Assembly (NCBI GenBank): GCA_003505155.1
Contig: DNYJ01000010.1
Span: 17,243-34,058 of the forward strand
Direction of reading: 5' to 3'
DNA from: Candidatus Uhrbacteria bacterium
GTDB lineage: Bacteria; Patescibacteriota; Patescibacteriia; UBA9934; UBA10169
DNA length: 16,816 bases
The notes beneath the pieces are model-generated. The model searched no databases and was not told the DNA's origin. It saw nothing but the letters and a program-made list of their open reading frames with translations. Below are positions 8,132-14,314 of the stretch, one piece after another; the stretch's first letter is position 1, and each line of letters opens with the position of its first letter. A program made the translations under genes and the position numbers.

Positions 8132-9999
8132 TAGATTTGACCCTCCGCAACCTCGCGTTCTATTTCATGCAGACGCTTGTCTTCACTGTAGCTATTGAAA
8201 TATTTCCCGGCGGCTTCTCTGCGAATACGGTTATGGAACTGTTCTTCCGCAGAAACATAACCATAGGTTACATATTCCTTGCGCCCATATTCGTGCGGTA
8301 AGGATTGGCCTACTCCGCGAGCAATTGATGCGTGAGTAGACGCGTCATTCAGTTTACGCGCCTGTTCGGATGCTCCGCGAATAAACGCCTCGCCTTTTTC
8401 AATAAGACTTGCGTAGGATTTTAACTCTGCTTGCGCAAGCCCTTGAACGTGAGTCTTCTCCTGGGTTACACGTTGAGCAAGCTCCTTCATATACGTGTCA
8501 TATTTTGTTCTGATTTTTCTCGTCATCTCTTCGCGTACAGTTTCCATGGAATCAGCAACGCCTGCGACCGCCGCCGGCATGGCTTCAAGCGCGATTCTAA
8601 AATCAGATTCAATCTGCTGAATTTGGAGCTCTTTCATGCTTTGCGCCTCGACAATTGACCTTGCGTGCATCACATTGAAGTCACTCTCCAGTAGCTCCAA
8701 CTGCTGAGTAAACGCCTCTGAAAATTCTTTAAACCGATCTTGACTGATCCATTTCTTAATCTCCTCGTCACGCCCGAGCAACTCACGAAACTCATCACCC
8801 GACAAATCTTCCAACTTCTGTTTGTAAAGCTCCTTTGCGAGCGCATCCATACAGCGATTGGCACGGTCGTAGCTCTTCGTGTAGTTCTGCAGAATGAGAC
8901 GGAAAGTGGAAGGCTCCATTTCTGCTTCGAATTGTGGAAGAAGCTCTGTGTTGATTTCATCCGCCGTCTTGTCCGTGAGGAGCTCTCTCATTTCCGAAGG
9001 GTCAAGCTGATCGAGCGGTTTGCCAAACATCTTCTCCGCCATGCGATCAACCGCTCCCTGCAAAGTCGCGGCATCCGCAAGATCAAATGCCAGAAGATCG
9101 GTACGATATGCTTCGCGCCACTGACTAAGCAGGAACCCGCGTTTCATGTCTTCCATGAGCGCGAGGGAAGAATCCACTTTTCTTACAGGTTCGCCTTCCA
9201 CAAGAGAAAATCCTTTTTTCACGAGCAGATCAACAATCTTTTCCCGGTAGTCTTCATCCGTCGTGCCGATATGTTCACGGATAAAGTTAAGATCATAATC
9301 TCTTTTGACAAGCTCAACGAGAAGCCTGCCCTTTGCTACAGGGGTCACATCCATATCGGGAAGCCGCTTGACAAGAAGGCTTACTATTTCTTCAGCTACA
9401 GAATAATCAACAGCCTTCGAAATAAACTCATTCCATGCTTCAGGGCTAAGCGTTGGAAGTGCTTTATCAAGAAATAAGACAGCCCCTTCTGCTATTTTTT
9501 CCACTTCTTCAAATAAGATTTTTTTACAGAGATTCTCATAATAATCCTTAGGAATGAGATCTAAATGGTCATCAATAAACTTAAGAACCTCTGTTCCTGG
9601 AACTATGATGAGATCCTCAATGAATTCTTCAGAGATTTCGGCATCATCCATCCTTTCAAGTTGTGGCATCACCTCTGCAATCAGCTCCCGTGTTCGATCT
9701 CTTTTTCGGTCGTTGAAGGGGGGTGCCGTAAGAAATGCCAGTTCAATAATCTTCGCCCGAAGCTCCTCTCGTTCCGCTTGCTCGCGAGCTTTTGTATCCT
9801 CCGACTTTTCCAACTCCGGTGCTTCCTCTCTCTCGCGCTCACGTAACTCGCGTAGGAGAACTTTTTTTAATAAACCTTTCGCTTTCGATTCTTTGCCAGC
9901 CTGATCGTCTGCGGCGACTCCGCGTTCATGGATCGCCGCCTCTTCCTCCCGTTGCGCGTCCGGGGAGAGCTCGTCTTCCTCTTGATCTTGCGTGGTCAT
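8131..9999 (-). CDS. Uncharacterised 622-residue, mostly alpha-helical cytoplasmic protein
   Basis: I recognise no family. The first 75 residues or so are highly charged and probably disordered or coiled. The region from about 80 to 400 looks like repeated pairs of helices (for example ELIAEVMPQLERMDD, then EEFIEDLIIVPGTEVLKFID, then ISKAVDYSVAEEIVSLLVKR), which recalls a HEAT/ARM-type solenoid. Residues about 400-560 are long helices of coiled-coil type. The C-terminus is basic and Tyr-rich. No signal peptide, membrane segment or nucleotide-binding motif is visible. It starts three bases after the stop of the 287-residue gene and has no Shine-Dalgarno sequence, so it is probably coupled to it. 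The DNA appears somewhat more AT-rich than the genes around it. A structural or scaffold role is the most I can infer. Confidence 0.8.
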   Translation of the reverse strand: MTTQDQEEDELSPDAQREEEAAIHERGVAADDQAGKESKAKGLLKKVLLRELREREREEAPELEKSEDTKAREQAEREELRAKIIELAFLTAPPFNDRKRDRTRELIAEVMPQLERMDDAEISEEFIEDLIIVPGTEVLKFIDDHLDLIPKDYYENLCKKILFEEVEKIAEGAVLFLDKALPTLSPEAWNEFISKAVDYSVAEEIVSLLVKRLPDMDVTPVAKGRLLVELVKRDYDLNFIREHIGTTDEDYREKIVDLLVKKGFSLVEGEPVRKVDSSLALMEDMKRGFLLSQWREAYRTDLLAFDLADAATLQGAVDRMAEKMFGKPLDQLDPSEMRELLTDKTADEINTELLPQFEAEMEPSTFRLILQNYTKSYDRANRCMDALAKELYKQKLEDLSGDEFRELLGRDEEIKKWISQDRFKEFSEAFTQQLELLESDFNVMHARSIVEAQSMKELQIQQIESDFRIALEAMPAAVAGVADSMETVREEMTRKIRTKYDTYMKELAQRVTQEKTHVQGLAQAELKSYASLIEKGEAFIRGASEQARKLNDASTHASIARGVGQSLPHEYGRKEYVTYGYVSAEEQFHNRIRREAAGKYFNSYSEDKRLHEIEREVAEGQI

Positions 10000-10002
10000 A
10001 GA

Positions 10003-10866
10003 TTAAAGTAAAATATCTTTTAAGTTTGGATTGTTCCCATAAGGTTTGAAAAACGCGCTCTTCAGTCGCATGATACCAGCTTTTTGGAAGACTTCCAAAA
10101 GCCGTTCGAGGAATGTTTTGAAACTCGCCATGACCTCGGCGAGTGAAACTCGATCATACGTTCCTGTGCAAGAACCCTCTTGATCGCAACTGACACGAAG
10201 TTTCATCAACACTTCCTTGAAGTCATAGTAGCCTTGCAGAATCTCCTCGCGCAGACGATCGTTCAACATCTTGTAGACAAACTTCTCCAGAATCTCATCG
10301 CTTGCTACGTCTGCCCAAAGCCCCGGGACACGGCCAAATGCAAGCTTCACTTCGCGGTGTTCGATCAAGACGCGTTTCCTCTCTTCGCTTGGAGCATCCT
10401 GTATAGCTTTGTAAAGCTCGAGATAAAACTCCAGCACATACATCATGCCTTCTTGATTGAAGAGACGCTCGTCATAAGCCGCTTGCTCTTGCGACGAAAG
10501 AGACGACGTAAGGCGAGACCGCTCGCGAGCGTGAAACTCCGCAGATTGCGCACGGCCGTAAAATGCTTTCACGGCGGCATGGTAGGACTGAAAGAGATCC
10601 TGATGCTCGTCGTCTTCACCGGAAAATATTTCAGAAACAGAAAGAAACGCTCGAGCAAGATCGTATTCGTTCGGCGTCGGTTCTTTGAGAAGCGAGAGGA
10701 GTTCACCCACGTCGCGTTTCACTTCCGTCCCCTCTTCGAGCTCGCCGTACACCGAGGAAAGAGCATCTGTCAGCCTGGGAGCCGTCAATTCAAACTCCGC
10801 CTTCCACATGGAGAAAGGCTTTTGGGCGCCAAGCTCGGCAAGTGTGAGGAGGTCGTTGAGAAGCAT
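10003..10866 (-). CDS. Uncharacterised 287-residue helical protein, first gene of a two-gene operon
   Basis: I recognise no family. It starts MLLNDLLTLAELGAQKPFSM, is predicted almost wholly helical, and has one short Cys pair (CDQEGSC) in an otherwise Cys-poor sequence. No signal peptide or membrane helix is visible. It precedes the 622-residue gene by three bases, so the products probably work together. The start codon follows a long hairpin in the leader by only six bases, which suggests control of translation initiation. The sequence between hairpin and ATG (GTATT) has no Shine-Dalgarno match. Function unknown. Confidence 0.75.
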   Translation of the reverse strand: MLLNDLLTLAELGAQKPFSMWKAEFELTAPRLTDALSSVYGELEEGTEVKRDVGELLSLLKEPTPNEYDLARAFLSVSEIFSGEDDEHQDLFQSYHAAVKAFYGRAQSAEFHARERSRLTSSLSSQEQAAYDERLFNQEGMMYVLEFYLELYKAIQDAPSEERKRVLIEHREVKLAFGRVPGLWADVASDEILEKFVYKMLNDRLREEILQGYYDFKEVLMKLRVSCDQEGSCTGTYDRVSLAEVMASFKTFLERLLEVFQKAGIMRLKSAFFKPYGNNPNLKDILL

Positions 10867-10872
10867 AATACC

Positions 10873-10930
10873 CTATAGTCATCACATCATGAAACAGGAC
10901 TCCATCCTTCATGATGTGATGACACTATAG
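10873..10930 (-). promoter_or_regulatory. Long hairpin in the 5' leader of the 287/622-residue operon
   Basis: Arms of 7 + 14 bases (CTATAGT 10873-10879 and CATCACATCATGAA 10880-10893) are perfectly complementary to TTCATGATGTGATG (10908-10921) and ACTATAG (10924-10930), with a two-base bulge and a 14-base loop. In the minus-strand transcript the stem ends six bases before the ATG. It could hide the ribosome-entry region, bind a dimeric regulator as DNA, or stabilise the mRNA. Confidence 0.7.
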
Positions 10931-10957
10931 ATATGAATTATGATAACAGATTTGAGC

Positions 10958-10987
10958 ATTATAAATGATTTAAGAGTGGATAACCAA
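10958..10987 (-). promoter_or_regulatory. Putative promoter of the 287/622-residue operon
   Basis: The minus strand has TTGGTT (10987-10982), 18 bases, then a perfect TATAAT (10963-10958). Transcription would begin near 10951 and produce a leader of about 85 bases that contains the whole hairpin at 10873-10930. Confidence 0.5.
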
Positions 10988-11027
10988 CACCGCCCATTGC
11001 GAGGCGGTGCGGTTGGTCGGGCTTTTT
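10982..11027 (+). terminator. GC-rich hairpin with T-tract on the plus strand
   Basis: CACCGCC (10988-10994) pairs with GGCGGTG (11003-11009), flanked by AACCAA and GGTTGGT, and is followed on the plus strand by CGGGC and five T (11023-11027). I see no plus-strand gene that it would end. On the minus strand it lies just past the CCA end of the tRNA-like RNA and could help end that transcript, but there it has no T-tract. Its base also overlaps the -35 box of the 287/622 operon. Confidence 0.5.
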
Positions 11028-11030
11028 AGG

Positions 11031-11227
11031 TGGTGGAGACGACGGGAGTCAAACCCGCACCTCTGGGTGTCAAAACCAGCAAGGCTATCATTACCTCCAC
11101 GTCCCCATGAGCCCGAGACAAAAACAAATGCAACTCCGCTCGCAACACAAGGAGAACTCATCTCACTTATGCACTTAGGGGGTTGCATTTGTGACACCCA
11201 GAGGAAGTCTTTCGACCTCGCTAGTCT
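11031..11227 (-). ncRNA. Structured RNA ending in a tRNA-like domain with CCA (atypical tmRNA-like RNA or decayed tRNA)
   Basis: The last 76 bases (11106-11031) have tRNA size: acceptor GGGGACG with CGTCTCC including a G3-U70 wobble (the alanine identity pair), a T-arm GCGGG/TTTGACT/CCCGT, and A-CCA. The D-loop lacks GG, the T-loop has T in place of the conserved C, and the 'anticodon arm' is imperfect with a pyrimidine after the triplet. Upstream, CCTCTGGGTGTCA (11204-11192) is perfectly complementary to TGACACCCAGAGG (11072-11060), the stretch that would form the 3' side of the anticodon arm. A second 10-bp helix nests inside it (11191-11182 with 11134-11125). A GAAA-capped 6-bp hairpin lies at 11219-11204. 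P2-like pairing next to the T-arm recalls tmRNA, but the acceptor 5' strand lies inside the pairing and I find no peptide-tag frame. A conventional ssrA is therefore not supported. Confidence 0.5.
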
Positions 11228-11233
11228 AGAACC

Positions 11234-11262
11234 ATTTCATCACGGTTTTTACGTTTTGTCAA
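11234..11262 (-). promoter_or_regulatory. Promoter of the tRNA-like RNA
   Basis: On the minus strand a perfect TTGACA (11262-11257) is followed after 17 bases by TGAAAT (11239-11234). The predicted start is near 11227, just before the GAAA-capped hairpin. This is the best -35 box in the window and supports an independently transcribed RNA that includes the 5' part, not only the tRNA-sized end. Confidence 0.6.
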
Positions 11263-11292
11263 TGACGATTGGTGGATAAACAACTATCTATT

Positions 11293-12666
11293 TCAACGCA
11301 CCTTTGTCCCCTCCGGCGTGTCCATGACGGAAAAGCCGTGAGAGATGATCTCATCGCGGAGAGTGTCCGAGGTTTTCCAATCTTTTTTTGTGCGTGCCGC
11401 ATCTCGAGCTTTGATCAGAGCCTGAACTTCGGCGGGGATTATCAGTGGTTTGCCGATGACGTCATCGAGACGAAGGCCGAGGATGCGATCGAAGAAGAGA
11501 AGCGTGCGGGATTTGGCTTTCGTAGGAAGCTCCTTGTCATCAACTAATTTCCACACAAGTGAGAGCGCTTGCGGCGTGTTGAGATCATCGTTCACGGCGG
11601 CCAAAAAATCGTTCTCAAACTCCGCACAGCCGACGTCGCCCGGTTTGTCCCACTCGCGCACGATCGAGCGAAGACGATGAAGGGCGTTCTGTGCCGCCCA
11701 AAGAGCTTCACAAGTGAAATTCAGCTTACTGCGATAGTGCGCGCCGAGGACAAGGTAGCGATACGCGAGCGGTTCGAAGCCTTTTTGAGCAAGGTCGTCG
11801 AGCGTGAAGAGATTGCCGAGCGACTTCGACATTTTCCCGCCGTCCACGGTCAAAAACTCGGAGTGCATCCAGAAGTTCGCCTGAAGCGTATCGTATGCAC
11901 CACGCGTCTGTGCCAATTCGTTCTCGTGATGCACAGCAATATGGTCAACGCCGCCCGTGTGGATGTCGAATGTTCGGCCGAGATACTTCGTAGACATCGC
12001 GCTACACTCAATGTGCCATCCAGGAAACCCGATGCCCCATGGCGAATCCCATTCCATCTGCCGCTGTTCTCCTTTCGGCGAAAATTTCCAAAGTGCAAAG
12101 TCGGTCGTATTTTTTTTCTCCCCCATCTCCACGCGAACCCCAGCCTCTTTCTCTTCCGCCTTCTGTCCGCCGAGACGGCCGTAACTTTCAAGCTTGGACG
12201 TATCAAAGTAAATGCCATCGCTCGTTTTGTATGTATACCCGTTCTTCTCGAGCGCCTCAATCATCGCAATCTGTTCTGGGATATGATCCGTCGCGTTTGT
12301 GTACTTCGTCGCCGGCAAGATATTAAGACGCTCGGAGTCCTTCAGAAACGCCTGCGTATAAAACTCGGCGATCTCCCAAGCCGTCTTTCCATCGCGCTTC
12401 GAACCGACTTCGAGCTTATCCTCGCCCTCATCTCCGTCTCCCACAAGATGCCCCACGTCGGTGATGTTCATGATGTGCGTTACATCGAATCCGTTGAGTT
12501 CGAATGTCCGGCGAAGCACGTCGGCAAAGAGATAAGCCCGAAGGTTCCCGATGTGAGCAAACCAATACACCGTCGGCCCGCAGGTATATAGCCCTACACG
12601 GCCGGCCTTGATCGGCTCAAAAACCTGCCTTTGGCGCGTCCGTGTATTGTAGAAATGCAGATTCAT
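11293..12666 (-). CDS. cysS: Cysteine--tRNA ligase
   Basis: This 457-residue class I synthetase charges tRNA-Cys with cysteine using ATP, in the cytoplasm. The signature HIGN (38-41) and KMSKS (278-282) are present. The zinc ligands match the E. coli pattern: Cys29, Cys221, His246 and Glu250. The region GFPGWHIECSAMS and the motif DIHTGGVDHIAVHHENE are typical of the family. Length is normal. I place the start at the ATG at 12666 (MNLHFYNT) rather than at the two upstream in-frame ATGs, because the family begins there and a -10-like TATGAT ends exactly seven bases before it. That would make the mRNA leaderless. The stop lies about 30 bases before the promoter of the downstream tRNA-like RNA. 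Confidence 0.97.
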   Translation of the reverse strand: MNLHFYNTRTRQRQVFEPIKAGRVGLYTCGPTVYWFAHIGNLRAYLFADVLRRTFELNGFDVTHIMNITDVGHLVGDGDEGEDKLEVGSKRDGKTAWEIAEFYTQAFLKDSERLNILPATKYTNATDHIPEQIAMIEALEKNGYTYKTSDGIYFDTSKLESYGRLGGQKAEEKEAGVRVEMGEKKNTTDFALWKFSPKGEQRQMEWDSPWGIGFPGWHIECSAMSTKYLGRTFDIHTGGVDHIAVHHENELAQTRGAYDTLQANFWMHSEFLTVDGGKMSKSLGNLFTLDDLAQKGFEPLAYRYLVLGAHYRSKLNFTCEALWAAQNALHRLRSIVREWDKPGDVGCAEFENDFLAAVNDDLNTPQALSLVWKLVDDKELPTKAKSRTLLFFDRILGLRLDDVIGKPLIIPAEVQALIKARDAARTKKDWKTSDTLRDEIISHGFSVMDTPEGTKVR

Positions 12667-12673
12667 AGAAGAC

Positions 12674-12679
12674 ATCATA
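12674..12679 (-). promoter_or_regulatory. -10 box of cysS, leaderless spacing
   Basis: TATGAT ends seven bases before the ATG chosen for cysS, so transcription would begin at or next to that A. There is no clear -35 box and no Shine-Dalgarno sequence. It fits the pattern seen at dnaX and at the 173-residue gene. Confidence 0.45.
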
Positions 12680-12691
12680 TCAAATACCGGA

Positions 12692-12726
12692 AATCAAAAC
12701 GAGACTCCTTGAGCCTCGTCTTGATT
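12692..12726 (-). terminator. Terminator hairpin of the zinc-ribbon gene
   Basis: Two 16-base arms (12692-12707 and 12711-12726) pair over their full length around a three-base loop, with G-U pairs at two positions if read as minus-strand RNA. The 3' arm ends in GTTTTGATTT. It lies nine bases after the stop of the zinc-ribbon gene and just before the cysS promoter. Confidence 0.65.
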
Positions 12727-12734
12727 CCCGAGTC

Positions 12735-12857
12735 TTATTCCCCGGAAGCGTCGTCCGAACCCTTATCCATGCCACCTTCGGCAGGCGCGCAATCCGGACA
12801 CATATCCTTGCCTTCCTCCGCAACGGGAGCGTTGCAAGCGCTACAAACTCCGCCCAT
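12735..12857 (-). CDS. 40-residue zinc-ribbon microprotein
   Basis: A short frame starting MGGVCSACNAPVAEEGKDMC, with a second CxxC shortly after (CPDC), reads to a TAA. The pattern is CxxC-11-CxxC, the size of a minimal zinc ribbon, followed by an acidic Gly/Ser/Asp tail. It has its own hairpin terminator on one side and the terminator of the RRM gene on the other, so it is a separate transcription unit. No Shine-Dalgarno sequence precedes the ATG; AACGTC-like sequence lies where a leaderless -10 would be, but it is a poor match. Small zinc ribbons of this type are common in Patescibacteria; the role is unknown, with nucleic-acid or protein binding possible. Confidence 0.7.
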   Translation of the reverse strand: MGGVCSACNAPVAEEGKDMCPDCAPAEGGMDKGSDDASGE

Positions 12858-12911
12858 AGAAATGACGTTATGAATTACCGCTCAATAGTAACACATGGGA
12901 AACGAAAAATG

Positions 12912-12938
12912 AAAAACCCGAGGAGACCTCGAGTTTTT
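12912..12938 (-). terminator. Terminator of the RRM gene (works in both directions)
   Basis: ACCCGAGG and CCTCGAGT form an 8-bp stem with a three-base loop, flanked by five A on the left and five T on the right. Either strand therefore gives a hairpin followed by a U-tract. It lies 12 bases after the stop of the RRM gene. Confidence 0.8.
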
Positions 12939-12950
12939 CTTGTTGGAGTT

Positions 12951-13202
12951 CTAGCGTTGTTCCTTTGCCTCGGAGACAAAGATATTGCGTCCGCCCATTT
13001 CCTTGCCGTCCAATTCGGCAATGGCACGCTGGGCTTCCTCGGAAGAGGACATCTCGACGAACCCGAACCCGCGGCTGCGACTCGTCTCGCGATCGGTAAC
13101 GATGCGAGCCGAGGTTACGGTGCCGGCGGCTTCGAAGAACGCCTTGAGTTCCTGCTCCGTAGAGGAGAACGGGAGACTTCCAACGAACAGCTTGTTCGTC
13201 AC
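12951..13202 (-). CDS. Single-domain RRM RNA-binding protein
   Basis: This 83-residue protein is one RNA recognition motif: RNP2 LFVGSL (5-10) and RNP1 RGFGFVEM (44-51), with the usual beta-alpha-beta-beta-alpha-beta order. The aromatic residues that stack on RNA are present. Bacterial proteins of this kind bind single-stranded RNA, often respond to cold, and act in the cytoplasm. The start is GTG at 13202 because the domain begins at once and an upstream in-frame stop excludes a longer form. The GTG overlaps the TGA of a four-codon frame in the leader (GTGA), and no Shine-Dalgarno sequence is visible. A long leader and a strong terminator suggest an abundant, regulated transcript. Confidence 0.93.
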   Translation of the reverse strand: MTNKLFVGSLPFSSTEQELKAFFEAAGTVTSARIVTDRETSRSRGFGFVEMSSSEEAQRAIAELDGKEMGGRNIFVSEAKEQR

Positions 13203-13233
13203 AGGAGCGTCATGGTTATGAATGAGAGAACAT
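13199..13233 (-). promoter_or_regulatory. Two tiny upstream reading frames in the RRM leader
   Basis: ATG frames at 13233 (MFSHS, stop) and 13213 (MTLL, stop) precede the RRM gene. The second stop overlaps the GTG start as GTGA, the classic arrangement for re-initiation. This may be chance, but it would explain how a GTG without a Shine-Dalgarno sequence is used. Confidence 0.3.
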
Positions 13234-13269
13234 GGCCGTTACGTTGAGTGAGCGGACAGGTTCAGAGAG

Positions 13270-13298
13270 AGAATAACACAAGGCGGAAAGGGATGCAA
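13270..13298 (-). promoter_or_regulatory. Putative promoter of the RRM gene
   Basis: On the minus strand TTGCAT (13298-13293) and TATTCT (13275-13270) are 17 bases apart. The start would be near 13263, giving a leader of about 60 bases. The hexamers match consensus at three and four positions. Confidence 0.4.
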
Positions 13299-13360
13299 AA
13301 ACTCCGGGGCACTCTTGTGTTTTTTATGCAACTCCCCTAAAGTCATGCCGCGACCAACAC

Positions 13361-13366
13361 AGGAGG
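13361..13366 (+). promoter_or_regulatory. Strong Shine-Dalgarno sequence deciding the HAD start
   Basis: AGGAGG lies eight bases before GTG at 13375. It selects that GTG over two upstream in-frame ATG codons (13315 and 13345), whose added residues do not resemble the family. Confidence 0.8.
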
Positions 13367-13374
13367 ATCGCACC

Positions 13375-14259
13375 GTGACGAAACCGCGAGTCTTCATCTT
13401 CGACTTCGACGGAACCTTGACCGACGCCGAGGAGGAAGGCATGCCCTTCACCGCAGGCTACCTCGACGACCTCGCCGCCCTCACGGGCGCCGGTCATGAG
13501 GAAATCGAAGCGCTCGCCGAGTGCTTCGCCGATGCGATCGGCCCGGACGACGGCTGGGTCTTCCAAGGGCAGATCGTGGCGCCCGCCTGCGTTGACCCCT
13601 ACCTGCGGATCATGCCCGTCGCCCGGCGGATCCTCGACCACTACGGGATGTTCCTGAATCCCCACGACCGGGAACAGCTTCTCGACCGGATCCTCTACAA
13701 GTACAACTACGGGAAGTCAGCGACCGTCTTCCGTGTCGGTGCGTCCGGCCTCCTGTCCCGCCTGCCGCGCGACACCACCTGGGTGGTGACGAACTCGGCC
13801 ACGGAGCCCGTGGAGAGGAAGGTCCGCGATCTCGGAGTGCAGACGCTTCGAGACGCTGGCATCACGAACATCTCCAACACGATGAACCCCATGGGCTGGC
13901 TCAAAGGACGCGTCGTGGGCAACGCCAAGAAGTACGCGAATGATCCCGACTGGAAGACGGAGCGGGTCCCCGCCGAGATGCAAATCCCTGGCCTCGACCG
14001 TCCCATCCTCCTCCGGCGCCGCCTCTACTTCGAAACGCTCAACCGCCTCCGCCGCGAGGCCGACGTCAAGTGGCCGGACATCACGGTCGTGGGCGACATC
14101 TTCGAACTCGACCTCGCGCTCCCGCTCCATCGCGGCGCGCGCGTCGTCCTCATGGCGAACGAGCACACCCCCGACTACGAGGTCAGGTACCTCAAGGAAC
14201 ATCCCAACGCGAGCGTCGTTCGCTCCATCCCCGAGCTCCGCACATTCCTCGACATCTAG
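13375..14259 (+). CDS. HAD-superfamily hydrolase (probable phosphatase)
   Basis: This 294-residue protein carries the HAD motifs: motif I DFDGT with nucleophile Asp10 and Asp12, motif II VVTNSATE (Thr139-Asn140), a possible motif III lysine in the NAKKY stretch (185-186), and motif IV VVGDIFELD (Asp241, Asp246). A large helical cap lies between motifs I and II (about 20-125), and an insertion (about 165-225) precedes motif IV. The family hydrolyses phosphate esters through an aspartyl-phosphate; the substrate cannot be read from the sequence. It is the first plus-strand gene here and stands alone. Codons are strongly G/C-ending and translation signals are canonical, unlike most neighbours, so transfer from a GC-rich bacterium is plausible. 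No signal peptide is visible. Confidence 0.88.
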   Translation: MTKPRVFIFDFDGTLTDAEEEGMPFTAGYLDDLAALTGAGHEEIEALAECFADAIGPDDGWVFQGQIVAPACVDPYLRIMPVARRILDHYGMFLNPHDREQLLDRILYKYNYGKSATVFRVGASGLLSRLPRDTTWVVTNSATEPVERKVRDLGVQTLRDAGITNISNTMNPMGWLKGRVVGNAKKYANDPDWKTERVPAEMQIPGLDRPILLRRRLYFETLNRLRREADVKWPDITVVGDIFELDLALPLHRGARVVLMANEHTPDYEVRYLKEHPNASVVRSIPELRTFLDI

Positions 14260-14314
14260 CTCGTCTCACGAGCTCAAGCCCGGCATCTTCACGGATGTCG
14301 GGTCTTCATATTTT
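14258..14314 (+). terminator. Double hairpin terminator of the HAD gene
   Basis: AGCTCGT/ACGAGCT (14258-14264 and 14268-14274, loop CTC) is followed by CCCGGCATC/GATGTCGGG (14279-14287 and 14294-14302, loop TTCACG) and TCTTCATATTTTCC. The first stem begins inside the stop codon. The second lies over the extreme end of the msrB relic on the other strand. Confidence 0.6.

Noticed and set aside
11031..11106. A normal, functional elongator tRNA
   Set aside because: The D-loop lacks GG, the T-loop lacks its conserved C, the anticodon arm has a mismatch with a pyrimidine after the triplet (apparent UGA), and a perfect 13-base complement upstream competes with the arm.
10970..11197. Minus-strand 75-codon frame through the tRNA-like RNA, considered as a tmRNA tag or small protein
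   Set aside because: It reads through the acceptor and T-arm and shows no tag-like ending such as ...LAA; it is probably fortuitous.
11007..11279. Plus-strand 90-codon frame with ...RRRESNPHLW...
   Set aside because: This peptide type is the well-known false translation of the strand opposite a tRNA T-arm; here it is antisense to the tRNA-like RNA.
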